The notes beneath the pieces are model-generated. The model did not search any database. It saw only the letters and a list, made by a program, of their open reading frames with translations, and had not been told where the DNA came from. 22,370 nt of DNA from CAWBRT01 sp050015355 (GTDB lineage Bacteria > Acidobacteriota > Terriglobia > Terriglobales > Acidobacteriaceae): positions 1 through 22,370 of the forward strand of contig JBEKBO010000077.1 of NCBI GenBank assembly GCA_050015355.1. The letters run 5' to 3'. The position numbers were made by a program, and so were the translations under genes. How positions within the stretch are numbered: position 1 is the stretch's first letter; every line of letters starts with the position of its first letter. Shown piece by piece: positions 1 through 8,929 of the stretch.

Positions 1-139
1 CTTTATCCATCTCACAGAGACCGGATCCGCGCTGATGATTTATTCAGTGGCCTGAATTGCGGCTGCGGGCTTTGGGTTTCATTTAATTGGAGCAATTTGT
101 CAGGCTCGTATAGGAGTCTCGATACTTTCCCGGTTCATT

Positions 140-358
140 AAGCCGGCCGCGCGCACGCTCGGCTTAGACTTTGTGAACTGGCGTTGCCTGCGAACGTCAC
201 ACGCGACCTGGCTAAAGATAGCGGGCGCAGATCCGAAAGACATTCAGGGTCAGATGCGGCACTCCCGCATTGCGACCACTATGGAAATTTACACCCAGTT
301 TGTCCCCGAGTCGCAACGGCGGGCGGTGGACAAGCTGACACGGTTGGTACCCGTTTAA
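140..358 (+). pseudogene. C-terminal remnant of a tyrosine recombinase (integrase)
   Basis: About 70 residues match the catalytic C-terminus of phage-type integrases. A CLRTSHAT stretch carries the second catalytic Arg of the HxxR box, although the box His is replaced by Arg. It is followed by MRHSR with the conserved His, and TTMEIYTQFV with the nucleophilic Tyr. The C-terminal tail (VPESQRRAVDKL) is typical of acidobacterial integrases. The frame is open back to position 56, where it meets a stop, but residues before about 140 do not look like integrase, and the whole N-terminal and core part is missing. A GTG at 173 could start a 61-residue peptide, but this cannot be an active recombinase. 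It lies 124 bp upstream of a second integrase fragment and belongs to the decayed integration hotspot by tRNA-Glu. The break near 140 is inferred from loss of similarity, not from a visible repeat. Confidence 0.75.
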
Positions 359-482
359 TGACGGTTCACGACGCCATTGGCGTTTTCTCAAATCGGAGTT
401 GGACACCTGGATTAGATCAAGGGTAAATTTAAGTCCACATCCAGTGCGTTCCGTGTCCTAGCACCTGAAAGGAGCAACAGTT

Positions 483-785
483 ATGCAAAGGACACGGATT
501 CAGCGAGGGGGAGTCAATTTAGACATCTCCTCAAGTGGCAAGAGTATTTGGGTTTTTAGGTGGCGCGTCACGCTGCCAGACGGGCGTCGAGTGATGCGAA
601 AGCGCGTGATTGGCACGTTGGAGCGATATCGCACAAAAAATGCCGCCGAGAACGCCGCAAGAGTCTTACGCATGAACTTGCTCGATGGCAAATCAGCCGC
701 ACTAACGACTATCACTATGCGAGACCTCGTTGTTCATTTTCGCGAGCAAGAGCTCGTTGACCGCGGCGAAGACGGCAAAGCATAC
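483..785 (+). pseudogene. N-terminal fragment of a second tyrosine recombinase
   Basis: The frame starts with ATG at 483 behind a good Shine-Dalgarno (AAAGGAGC, about 8 nt spacing). The first 101 residues look like the arm-type DNA-binding N-terminus of an acidobacterial integrase: MQRTRIQRG, then WVFRWR, LPDGRR, RKRVIGT, and a helix-rich part ending in VVHFREQELVDRGEDGKAY, where the core-binding domain should begin. After about codon 101 the similarity stops. The frame runs on to 980, but that sequence is the antisense of the coiled-coil ORF on the minus strand. The core and catalytic domains are absent, so the gene is truncated by a rearrangement. The start signals are intact, so a fusion peptide could still be made. 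It may belong to the same integrase family as the C-terminal remnant just upstream, which would make this a tandem or shuffled pair. Confidence 0.7.
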
Positions 786-1421
786 CCATCCCCAAATGAA
801 CAGTGTTTCGCCCTCGCCAACTACGCGCGTTTGTATCTTCTCTTGGGAGGCGCGGGGATTAATTCCAAAAAAAGACCATGGAACCGCATAATCTCCAAGA
901 GTGAACGGTGCTTTCGGACCGACTGCCTTACCAGCGGACATGACAGTTTTGCATTCGCTAGAGAATGTGGATGTAGATAGGCACTCTCTGAATTGTTCTT
1001 CAGTGGGTTCGCTTGGAACGTTCCCTCCGGCGAAGCACTCGAATTCGACGTTGGCAGTAGTATTTCCCGCATTTGTCATGCTGGCCACAAACCGTATACT
1101 TTCAATGTCTTCGGTTGGCCGACGTTCGGTAGTCAGATTCGCATTGATCGCCTGAAACGATACTACCGCTCGCTGCACGGAGATCAACGAATCTCGGTTG
1201 AGCTGGTTCGATTCTTTTATCCCGGCGACCTGATTACTGGCAGCAGTGGCGGCATCTTGCATCGCCTTACTCTGTTTTTGTATTTCGGTGAGCGTGTTGG
1301 CGGCAGATTGGTTATTGGAGTCGAGCGTGTTACGAGCAACAATAACCGAGTCTCTCGCCGCATTGGCAGCCGTCTGCAACTCAGGCAGTTGCTTCGTCAT
1401 TTGCTCAAGCTGGCCCTGCAT
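702..1421 (-). CDS. Hypothetical coiled-coil protein, probably truncated at both ends
   Basis: I do not recognise a characterised family. The first 80 residues or so are Gln/Ala/Asn-rich and predicted helical (QLEQMTKQLPELQTAANAAR, then repeats ending near VAGIKESNQLNRDSL), a likely coiled coil. A beta-rich part follows (AVVSFQAINANL, IRFVASMTNAGNTTANVEF) and ends near GETLFIWGWV. Similar acidobacterial proteins usually carry a membrane helix before such a coiled coil and continue past the final strand; both are missing here. After about position 786 the frame is antisense to the integrase N-terminus, so the last 28 residues are probably not native. ATG 1421 is taken as start; GTG codons at 1430 and 1433 are alternatives, and a stop lies at 1440-1442. 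It appears to be an internal fragment dropped between two integrase remnants, and may be non-functional. Confidence 0.45.
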   Translation of the reverse strand: MQGQLEQMTKQLPELQTAANAARDSVIVARNTLDSNNQSAANTLTEIQKQSKAMQDAATAASNQVAGIKESNQLNRDSLISVQRAVVSFQAINANLTTERRPTEDIESIRFVASMTNAGNTTANVEFECFAGGNVPSEPTEEQFRECLSTSTFSSECKTVMSAGKAVGPKAPFTLGDYAVPWSFFGINPRASQEKIQTRVVGEGETLFIWGWVCFAVFAAVNELLLAKMNNEVSHSDSR

Positions 1422-1470
1422 GACGCCCACCACTGTCGTTTATCCGCACTACGTTTTGCGCGCAACTAGC

Positions 1471-1692
1471 TGCCGGAGAGCGATCCTGGACACCATCGTC
1501 ATCGACCATTTGCGGAAGGTGCAGTTCCGCCTTTGCGCCCGGCCGGATTGCCGCACTCCATTCGCCATTGAAAGCCGACATCAGCGCGAGTACTGCTGCC
1601 AATACTGCGCCCACATTGAATCCGTTCGCAAACAGCGAGCAGCCAAGAAACAAACATTGCAAGGAAAGGAGATGACCTATGGCAAGAGGTAG
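1471..1692 (+). pseudogene. 3' remnant of a small zinc-ribbon protein gene
   Basis: The frame encodes about 70 residues with a clear zinc-ribbon pattern: CARPDC (Cx4C), then after a basic stretch YCCQYC (Cx3C), followed by a Lys/Arg-rich helix (ESVRKQRAAKK). This resembles the CGNR-type zinc fingers often found next to integrases in Acidobacteria, where the usual layout is a helical N-terminal domain followed by this ribbon. The N-terminal domain is missing: upstream of about 1471 the frame runs into sequence antisense to the coiled-coil fragment, and there is no convincing start codon. The stop at 1690-1692 overlaps the start of the intact integrase by 14 bp, suggesting the two were once translationally coupled. 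A nucleic-acid-binding role is inferred only from the family. The exact left edge is uncertain. Confidence 0.5.
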
Positions 1693-2857
1693 GAAACGTG
1701 ATCGGGATGGAATCTTCACGCGCAAGGACAGGCCGGGGGCATTCTACGGCAGTTGGACGGATGCCGCAGGCCGGCGGCGCAAGCGAAAACTGGATGCTTA
1801 CACTCTGCAACAAGCTCGTGACGTACTGGCAGGGGTGAAAGCGAAGGCGGAAAAAGCCCGCGTCCTCGGTTATATGCCGCCGGGCAAAGAAACATTCGCT
1901 GAGATCATGCCGCGCTACCTTCAGCACCAAAAAGCACGGCTGACGCCCCACGCTTACGAGCGCACACGCGGAGTCGTGGAAGGCCATCTCAAGTCTGCAT
2001 TCGGCAGTGTGAAGCTGGCGAACATCCGCCGTGCCGACGTGCAGCGATACGCAACGGAGCGCAGCTCGATGGTAACGCCCGGTTCTGTGGTCAAGGAACT
2101 GAACATCTTGAAGCACCTGTTTCACCTTGCCATGGAATGGGAGATTATTCCGGTGAATCCCGCTCAGGGAATGAAAATGCCCCGCGTCCCTGCCGGGCGG
2201 GTGCGCTACCTTCAACCCGCAGAACTGCACGCGGTTCTTGAAGCCTGCCCGAAATGGTTGCGGCCCATCGCGGGTCTGCTGGCGTTTACGGCCATGAGGC
2301 GAAGTGAGGTTTTGGGACTTCGCTGGCTAGATGTGGACCGGCGCGGCGAACGCATCATGCTTCCGCAGACGAAAAACGGGGACGGGCGCATTGTGTGGCT
2401 GAATGCGCTGGCGTGCCAAGTCCTTGATTCCGTCCCCAAGAACGGCGCACGGCCTACGGATCACCTATTCCCTGCTAGTGATGAATGCACCCCAGAGAAC
2501 GTCTCGCTTGCGTTCCTACGGGCTTGCAGGCGCGTGGGCATCGCAGATTTCCGGCTTCACGATTTGCGCCACACAGCGGCTTCATGGCTGCGCATGAGCG
2601 GCGCCGATCTGCAGGATGTGGCGGAACTGTTAGGCCATCGTGATCTGAGAATGACGAAACGGTATTCCCATTTGTCACCCGCCCATCTGTCGGCAGCCGT
2701 CAAGCGGTTGGATAGTGTGTTTGGGAACCTGCCGCAATTGCCAGCAAACACAGATAGGGAAAGCTCCCCGGAAAGTGAACGAACAAGGCAAAGTTCCGGT
2801 TCTATCGTCCCCACAGCGTCCCCAGAGATTTGCGCTGAAACAGGTGATGCAGCTTAA
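1679..2857 (+). CDS. Tyrosine recombinase / site-specific integrase (intact)
   Basis: A 392-residue site-specific recombinase of normal length. The basic N-terminus (MARGRKRDRDGIF, RRRKRK) is an arm-type DNA-binding region. Residues about 72-165 form the SAM-like core-binding domain (TFAEIMPRYLQHQKARL). The catalytic domain spans about 175-345 and carries the full set of catalytic residues: Arg207 (TAMRRSE), Lys232 (TKNGDGR), His294 and Arg297 (HDLRHTAASWL), His320 (LLGHRDL) and the nucleophile Tyr329 (RYSH). The start ATG follows GGAG at about 7 nt. The last 45 residues are Ser/Pro/Glu-rich and look disordered. The gene points at the 3' end of tRNA-Glu, 14 bp away, the classic arrangement for an element that integrates into a tRNA gene. 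It is presumably the integrase of the island that extends leftwards. The expected excisionase was not seen. Confidence 0.93.
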   Translation: MARGRKRDRDGIFTRKDRPGAFYGSWTDAAGRRRKRKLDAYTLQQARDVLAGVKAKAEKARVLGYMPPGKETFAEIMPRYLQHQKARLTPHAYERTRGVVEGHLKSAFGSVKLANIRRADVQRYATERSSMVTPGSVVKELNILKHLFHLAMEWEIIPVNPAQGMKMPRVPAGRVRYLQPAELHAVLEACPKWLRPIAGLLAFTAMRRSEVLGLRWLDVDRRGERIMLPQTKNGDGRIVWLNALACQVLDSVPKNGARPTDHLFPASDECTPENVSLAFLRACRRVGIADFRLHDLRHTAASWLRMSGADLQDVAELLGHRDLRMTKRYSHLSPAHLSAAVKRLDSVFGNLPQLPANTDRESSPESERTRQSSGSIVPTASPEICAETGDAA

Positions 2858-2871
2858 GCTCTTTTGAATGT

Positions 2872-2900
2872 TGGCGTCCCCGGCGGGATTTGAACCCGCG
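2872..2900. other. Probable attachment site at the tRNA-Glu 3' end
   Basis: Elements with tyrosine recombinases commonly insert at the 3' part of tRNA genes and restore it with their own copy. Here the intact integrase ends 14 bp from the tRNA 3' end. I looked for a second copy of the T-arm and acceptor sequence between 1 and 1678 and found none, so the matching att site should lie to the left of this window. The exact core is not determinable. Confidence 0.4.
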
Positions 2901-2949
2901 TTACCGCCGTGAAAGGGCGATGTCCTAGGCCAGGCTAGACGACGGGGAC
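2872..2949 (-). tRNA. tRNA-Glu (anticodon UUC)
   Basis: The minus strand folds as a complete cloverleaf. The acceptor stem is GTCCCCG pairing with CGGGGAC, followed by discriminator G and an encoded CCA. The anticodon stem TCGCC/GGCGG closes the loop CTTTCAC, giving anticodon TTC at 2911-2913. The T arm contains GGTTCAAATCC. Length is 78 nt with CCA. A consensus promoter lies just upstream. The 3' end abuts an integrase gene, so this tRNA is a likely integration site. Confidence 0.97.
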
Positions 2950-3439
2950 TCTACAGGCAGGAACTCTTGCACGTACCAGCAGATTCATCGTATCAGCACA
3001 CCTCGGCAGTGTCAAAAGCGAGTCGCCCAAATGGCCGGAAAGCAAACCACGCTCCGAACTTTGTTGCGCCCCGTCGGAGCGCTCGGCACGACGCCGATGA
3101 GTGCTGATATTATTTAGCAGTCCAAAGCCGCGACGGTCGAATGCGGGTTCCCGGCACGCGCTGGAGTTGCGCGTGTTGGGCAGGGCAGCATGCGCTCAAC
3201 CTGCCGGCGAGCGTTGCCATCACTGGCTGCAACTCGCTGCCGGTGCGGCAAGCGTTGCAAGCAGGTTGCGAATTCGGCCGCTTTGCAACCCGGGGCGAGC
3301 AAAGGACAATTTGAGAGACACCCGGCCATCCACCACTTCGACGGCGCCTGGAGCCATCCGGAATGGCTCGGCAAGACCGACTGACACTCACTACTCAACC
3401 GCAACCGGGGCCTGTCGAGAGACCCGGCGCGAGGAGAAA
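2950..3439. other. Gene-free stretch between tRNA-Glu and a plus-strand secreted-protein gene
   Basis: Apart from the tRNA promoter, the only clear structure is an 8-bp perfect inverted repeat, CGCTCCGA (3050-3057) and TCGGAGCG (3074-3081), with a 16-nt spacer. An open plus frame runs from 3101 into the secreted-protein gene, but the part before 3440 has no Shine-Dalgarno and reads as unlikely protein. The promoter of the downstream gene should lie here; I could not place it. Confidence 0.5.
2987..3015 (-). promoter_or_regulatory. Promoter of tRNA-Glu
   Basis: On the minus strand a perfect -35 TTGACA (3010-3015) is followed after 17 nt by the -10 TACGAT (2987-2992). Transcription would begin about 30 nt before the mature tRNA. 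This is a near-consensus sigma70-type promoter in the right place and direction. Confidence 0.8.
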
Positions 3440-3871
3440 ATGATGTTGATGAATTGGAAAACCGTTGTTCGCCTCTTTTCTTTGTTGCTGTTATTGGCCT
3501 CGATCGGTATGGCTCAAAACCAACCGGCGGCACCGTCGGCTCCCGCTGCAAGCCCGCAGGCAGGCGCGCAGAAAGGGATGATGATGCTTACCATATTCTT
3601 ACGTCATGACGAGTCCAAAACGCTCGACCAGATCAACGCCGACCTTAAGGCGCACGGCTATTTCGACAATTTTCCTCCCAAGGACGTCGAAGTCGTCTCC
3701 TGGTACGTGATGATGGGCATCGGACAGGTCGTCACGCTTCGTTTCCCGGCCGAGCGTTTACGCGAAGTGAATCTCGCAATCGAGCGCCACGCGTGGGGAG
3801 CGTTCCGCACGGACTTCTATCCGACCTACGACTACAAATCCGTGTGGGAAGCCACGCAACAAAAGAAGTGA
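3440..3871 (+). CDS. Secreted protein of unknown function, possible alpha/beta-barrel fold
   Basis: I do not recognise the family. The start is chosen at 3440 (ATG ATG TTG ATG; 3443 and 3449 are alternatives) because GAGGAG lies just before it and a signal peptide follows directly: Lys/Arg near the N-terminus, the hydrophobic core LFSLLLLLAS, and a likely cleavage site after GMA. After an Ala/Pro-rich linker the mature part is about 100 residues with a beta-alpha-beta pattern (MMMLTIFLRHDESKTLDQIN, EVVSWYVMMGIGQVVTLRF, LREVNLAIERHAWGAF). This is reminiscent of small dimeric ferredoxin-like alpha/beta-barrel proteins such as muconolactone isomerase-like folds. That resemblance is an impression only. 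No catalytic residues can be assigned. The next gene on the same strand begins 141 bp downstream, past two hairpins, so co-transcription is uncertain. Confidence 0.7.
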   Translation: MMLMNWKTVVRLFSLLLLLASIGMAQNQPAAPSAPAASPQAGAQKGMMMLTIFLRHDESKTLDQINADLKAHGYFDNFPPKDVEVVSWYVMMGIGQVVTLRFPAERLREVNLAIERHAWGAFRTDFYPTYDYKSVWEATQQKK

Positions 3872-3892
3872 ACGTGCAGTTCAGGCATCGTA

Positions 3893-3921
3893 TATATAGC
3901 GTTTGTATTTTATATAGCGTT
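3893..3921. repeat. Direct repeat TATATAGCGTT x2
   Basis: The 11-bp sequence TATATAGCGTT occurs at 3893-3903 and again at 3911-3921, exactly 18 bp apart, in an AT-rich pocket between two plus-strand genes. It could be a tandem binding site or a promoter region for the downstream gene. No function is shown. Confidence 0.5.
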
Positions 3922-3928
3922 GTGGCGC

Positions 3929-3993
3929 CTGGGCCGGATGCACGCGCATTACCGGCCCAGTGAGTCATTCAGCCCGGCATCGTCTCGCCGGGC
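3929..3993. other. Two tandem strong hairpins between genes
   Basis: Hairpin 1 pairs CTGGGCCGG (3929-3937) with CCGGCCCAG (3952-3960), and its loop contains a further ATGC/GCAT pair. Hairpin 2 pairs GCCCGGC (3972-3978) with GCCGGGC (3987-3993). Neither is followed by a T-run, so they are not textbook intrinsic terminators. They may end the upstream transcript or structure the leader of the gene starting at 4013. Confidence 0.6.
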
Positions 3994-4012
3994 CTGAACC
4001 CATGGAGCAACG

Positions 4013-4606
4013 ATGGCCGATCCGCTTTACCTGAGCTTGTGGTTTCCAACCTTTCGTGCCGAAGAAATGCTGGTGCGCGCGCTAGGCGTTTTGCAACAAT
4101 TCCCTTTTGCGCCCGCCGCGCCGGGGATCGCTTACGTCGCTGTGCAGCCCATTAGTTACTCGGAGCCTACCATCCTCGAGCGCCGGTTCACTCCGCCTGC
4201 CACTCCGCAACAAGCCATGGAGGCGGTAGAGGAGTTTGCCCATGAAGACTATGCCATCACCTTCGAGGCATATTGGGAGTTGTGGACGCCGGCCAGCGAG
4301 GGCGGCGAGTGGTCGCGACGTGAAAACAAAGTCAGCTTCATTCTCCATGGCACGGAATTCGATGAGGGCGTCTACACCGATTACGGGCACCTCGAAATCG
4401 ATTTCGGGCTGGACTACTCTTTCCTTTACGAAGATATGGATCTGTCGCCCGCGGACCAGCAGCGTGTGCGCGAGAATGTCGCCCAACTCATTGCCTTCAC
4501 GCATGCAGTGGAGAAGCATTGCCAACTGACTGGCCGCGTGCTCTGGTCGGAGAGCGAAGAGAACCTCGCGCAGAAACTCGTCGCCCGTTTGCAAAAAGTG
4601 CAGTAG
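4013..4606 (+). CDS. Conserved-looking cytosolic protein of unknown function
   Basis: A 197-residue soluble protein without signal peptide or membrane segment; I cannot place it in a named family. The composition looks real: a mixed alpha/beta protein with many aromatic residues (MADPLYLSLWFPTF, FEAYWELW, EIDFGLDYSFLYEDM) and a helical C-terminal third (SPADQQRVRENVAQLIAFTH). The alternating acidic and aromatic strands in the middle suggest a beta-sheet core. The start ATG follows GGAGCAACG. Transcription ends toward the acyltransferase gene (convergent), with a REP-like palindrome between them. It lies downstream of the secreted-protein gene with two hairpins in the gap. No function is proposed. 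Confidence 0.75.
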   Translation: MADPLYLSLWFPTFRAEEMLVRALGVLQQFPFAPAAPGIAYVAVQPISYSEPTILERRFTPPATPQQAMEAVEEFAHEDYAITFEAYWELWTPASEGGEWSRRENKVSFILHGTEFDEGVYTDYGHLEIDFGLDYSFLYEDMDLSPADQQRVRENVAQLIAFTHAVEKHCQLTGRVLWSESEENLAQKLVARLQKVQ

Positions 4607-4632
4607 ACAGCCCCTGGCAAGCTATCTCGTAG

Positions 4633-4680
4633 GTTCGCTCACTCGCTCAGCATGACACTTCAAAATGTCATCGCGCGAAC
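4633..4680. repeat. REP-like nested palindrome between convergent genes
   Basis: Outer arms GTTCGC (4633-4638) and GCGAAC (4675-4680) enclose inner arms ATGACA (4652-4657) and TGTCAT (4666-4671). The segment CGCTCAGCATGACA (4644-4657) matches CGCTCGCCATGACA at 17913-17926 in 12 of 14 positions. Its position between two convergent genes suits a bidirectional transcription stop or a dispersed REP-like repeat. Confidence 0.55.
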
Positions 4681-4695
4681 TTCTGGGACGCGATA

Positions 4696-5871
4696 CTAGA
4701 GCGCTCGCGATAGCACGTGGGTAAAGCGCTGCTTCAACTTCAGGAATGGAGTTTCCAGCCAACGGTAGGAAGCCGCCGCCAGCGCGACCGTCAGCATCAG
4801 CGCAATTAGTTCGCGCAGCACCAAGCGCTTGACGGACGCCGTGAAATGCGGAATCAGATAGTCCGAACACATCAGCGCCAGCATATGGAAAACGTAAAGC
4901 CCATACGAGATGCGGCCCAGGTACACCAACAAGCTCTTGTCCAGCATGGGCCGGCTGCAAAGCACGGCGAAGAGCAGCGTTGAAGCACCCGCGGCCATCA
5001 CCGGGTAACCGAGCAACAGGTCCTGCAACTTGAGCGGATCGATATTGATGCGGAAGAAATTGGCGGCCGCCCACAGCAGCGCAATCCCTGCCCCGGCGAG
5101 CGCGACTCTCGCTCTCGCGCCGAGCGCGGGTGTCCTTCCTTTCAATAACACCGCAATCAGAATGCCGGCCGCAATCGGGTCAAGTTGCACCAATGTATTG
5201 CACCAGGCCTGGGTCTCCATCGTGTTGTGCAGCCCAAGATAAAGGCGCGTCGCATTTGCCAGGGCCAGCATACCAACTGCGAGCGCCAGCATCATCACGG
5301 TTCCTGCCCGCTTCACCGCGGCAGGCCACAGCAGGTAAAACTGCTCCTCGATCGAGACGCTCCACAGCGGAAAGATCACCGAGGATGGAAACCCGTGAAA
5401 TACGACCCACCAGTTTCCCGCCAGGAAGGTGAATCCCATTGCTGCCCGCCAGCCGATTTGCTGCCCGGGCACGAATAACTGCATCGCCGCCACCAAAGCC
5501 AGAAATGCGAAATAAAGCGGCCAGATCCGGAGCACTCGGCGGGCATAGAAAGACCTGACATCGACCTCTCCCAGCAGCGACTTCTCCCGCAACAGCAGCT
5601 CCGTAATCAGAAATGAGCTGAGCACGAAGAAAACGTCGACGCCGAAAGCACCCGTCATAGCAATGCCCGCCAGAAGATGACCGAGCCACGGCACAATGTG
5701 AAGCGCGGCATACGCCGAAACATTGTGCGGCAGCGCGTGGTGGCAGAACACGGCGAAGAACGCGAAGAAACGCAGCATGTCCAGCTCAGGATGATAGAAG
5801 CGCGCCGCCGCCACTCTTGCCGGCGCTTCCTCGGCTAACGCTTCATCCCAGATTGTCGTGAGGAAAGACAA
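4696..5871 (-). CDS. OafA/YrhL-type membrane acyltransferase (acyltransferase 3 family)
   Basis: A 391-residue polytopic inner-membrane protein. The family transfers acyl groups (often acetyl) to sugars of lipopolysaccharide, exopolysaccharide or other cell-surface molecules. Diagnostic features are HPELDMLRFFAFFAVFCHH at about 27-45, with the conserved Arg34 and His44/45, and WSVSIEEQFYLLWP in the middle, the hallmark SVEEQFYLLWP segment. About ten hydrophobic helices span the protein. The C-terminus is short and basic, without an extra SGNH domain. The start is uncertain: the listed start is TTG at 5871 without a clear Shine-Dalgarno; GTG at 5814 would remove 19 residues and still keep the conserved core. 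It is downstream of ppdK, but a terminator-like hairpin and 226 bp separate them, so it is probably its own unit. The substrate is unknown. Confidence 0.88.
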   Translation of the reverse strand: MSFLTTIWDEALAEEAPARVAAARFYHPELDMLRFFAFFAVFCHHALPHNVSAYAALHIVPWLGHLLAGIAMTGAFGVDVFFVLSSFLITELLLREKSLLGEVDVRSFYARRVLRIWPLYFAFLALVAAMQLFVPGQQIGWRAAMGFTFLAGNWWVVFHGFPSSVIFPLWSVSIEEQFYLLWPAAVKRAGTVMMLALAVGMLALANATRLYLGLHNTMETQAWCNTLVQLDPIAAGILIAVLLKGRTPALGARARVALAGAGIALLWAAANFFRINIDPLKLQDLLLGYPVMAAGASTLLFAVLCSRPMLDKSLLVYLGRISYGLYVFHMLALMCSDYLIPHFTASVKRLVLRELIALMLTVALAAASYRWLETPFLKLKQRFTHVLSRAL

Positions 5872-5982
5872 GGCAGAATCGATTTGCCCATTTCAAAGTG
5901 TTGACACAGTTTATGGTAGCAGGCGGGGCGCAATTGACATAGAAAGAATGGCTGTCCGTCCGCCCATTGCCCACACAAAGAA

Positions 5983-6004
5983 GGCCCGGCTTTTCCGCCA
6001 GGCC
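5983..6004 (-). terminator. Probable intrinsic terminator after ppdK
   Basis: On the minus strand GGCCTGGC and GCCGGGCC form an 8-bp stem (one G-T wobble) around a GGAAAA loop, followed by TTCTTTGTG. It lies about 95 bp past the ppdK stop codon and before the acyltransferase start. The T-rich tail is moderate. Confidence 0.55.
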
Positions 6005-6061
6005 CTCTCTTAATGCCGGTTGTTGCGTGAGCGAAGAACCTGTTAGTCCCGACAGGGAAAG

Positions 6062-6089
6062 CAGGTCCTTCACTGCGCTCAGGACGACC
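6062..6089. repeat. REP-like element just past ppdK
   Basis: GTCCT and AGGAC flank a short loop, forming a small hairpin. CGCTCAGGACGACC (6076-6089) matches the core seen at 4644-4657 in 11 of 14 positions. It lies directly downstream of the ppdK stop codon, consistent with an REP-like repeat at a gene end. Confidence 0.4.
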
Positions 6090-6097
6090 ACACGCGA

Positions 6098-8833
<2,736 letters not shown>

Positions 8834-8929
8834 TTCAACCTCAACCTCTAAAGGCGTCTACCACCGCCGGAATAACAGTGCTCATTGACTCGCCGGACCT
8901 GTACGACGTTGCCGCCCCAAAGGAACCGG

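Noticed and set aside
993..1469. Plus-strand frames opposite the coiled-coil fragment
   Set aside because: Antisense shadows; only the stretch after about 1471, with the zinc-ribbon Cys pattern, looks like protein.
1..1700. Possible CRISPR array or second att repeat in the island
   Set aside because: No regularly spaced repeats, and no copy of the tRNA-Glu 3' end was found to the left of the integrase.
8834..8929. Possible riboswitch or T-box between glyS and ppdK
   Set aside because: The gap is under 100 bp and shows no recognisable T-box or specifier structure.
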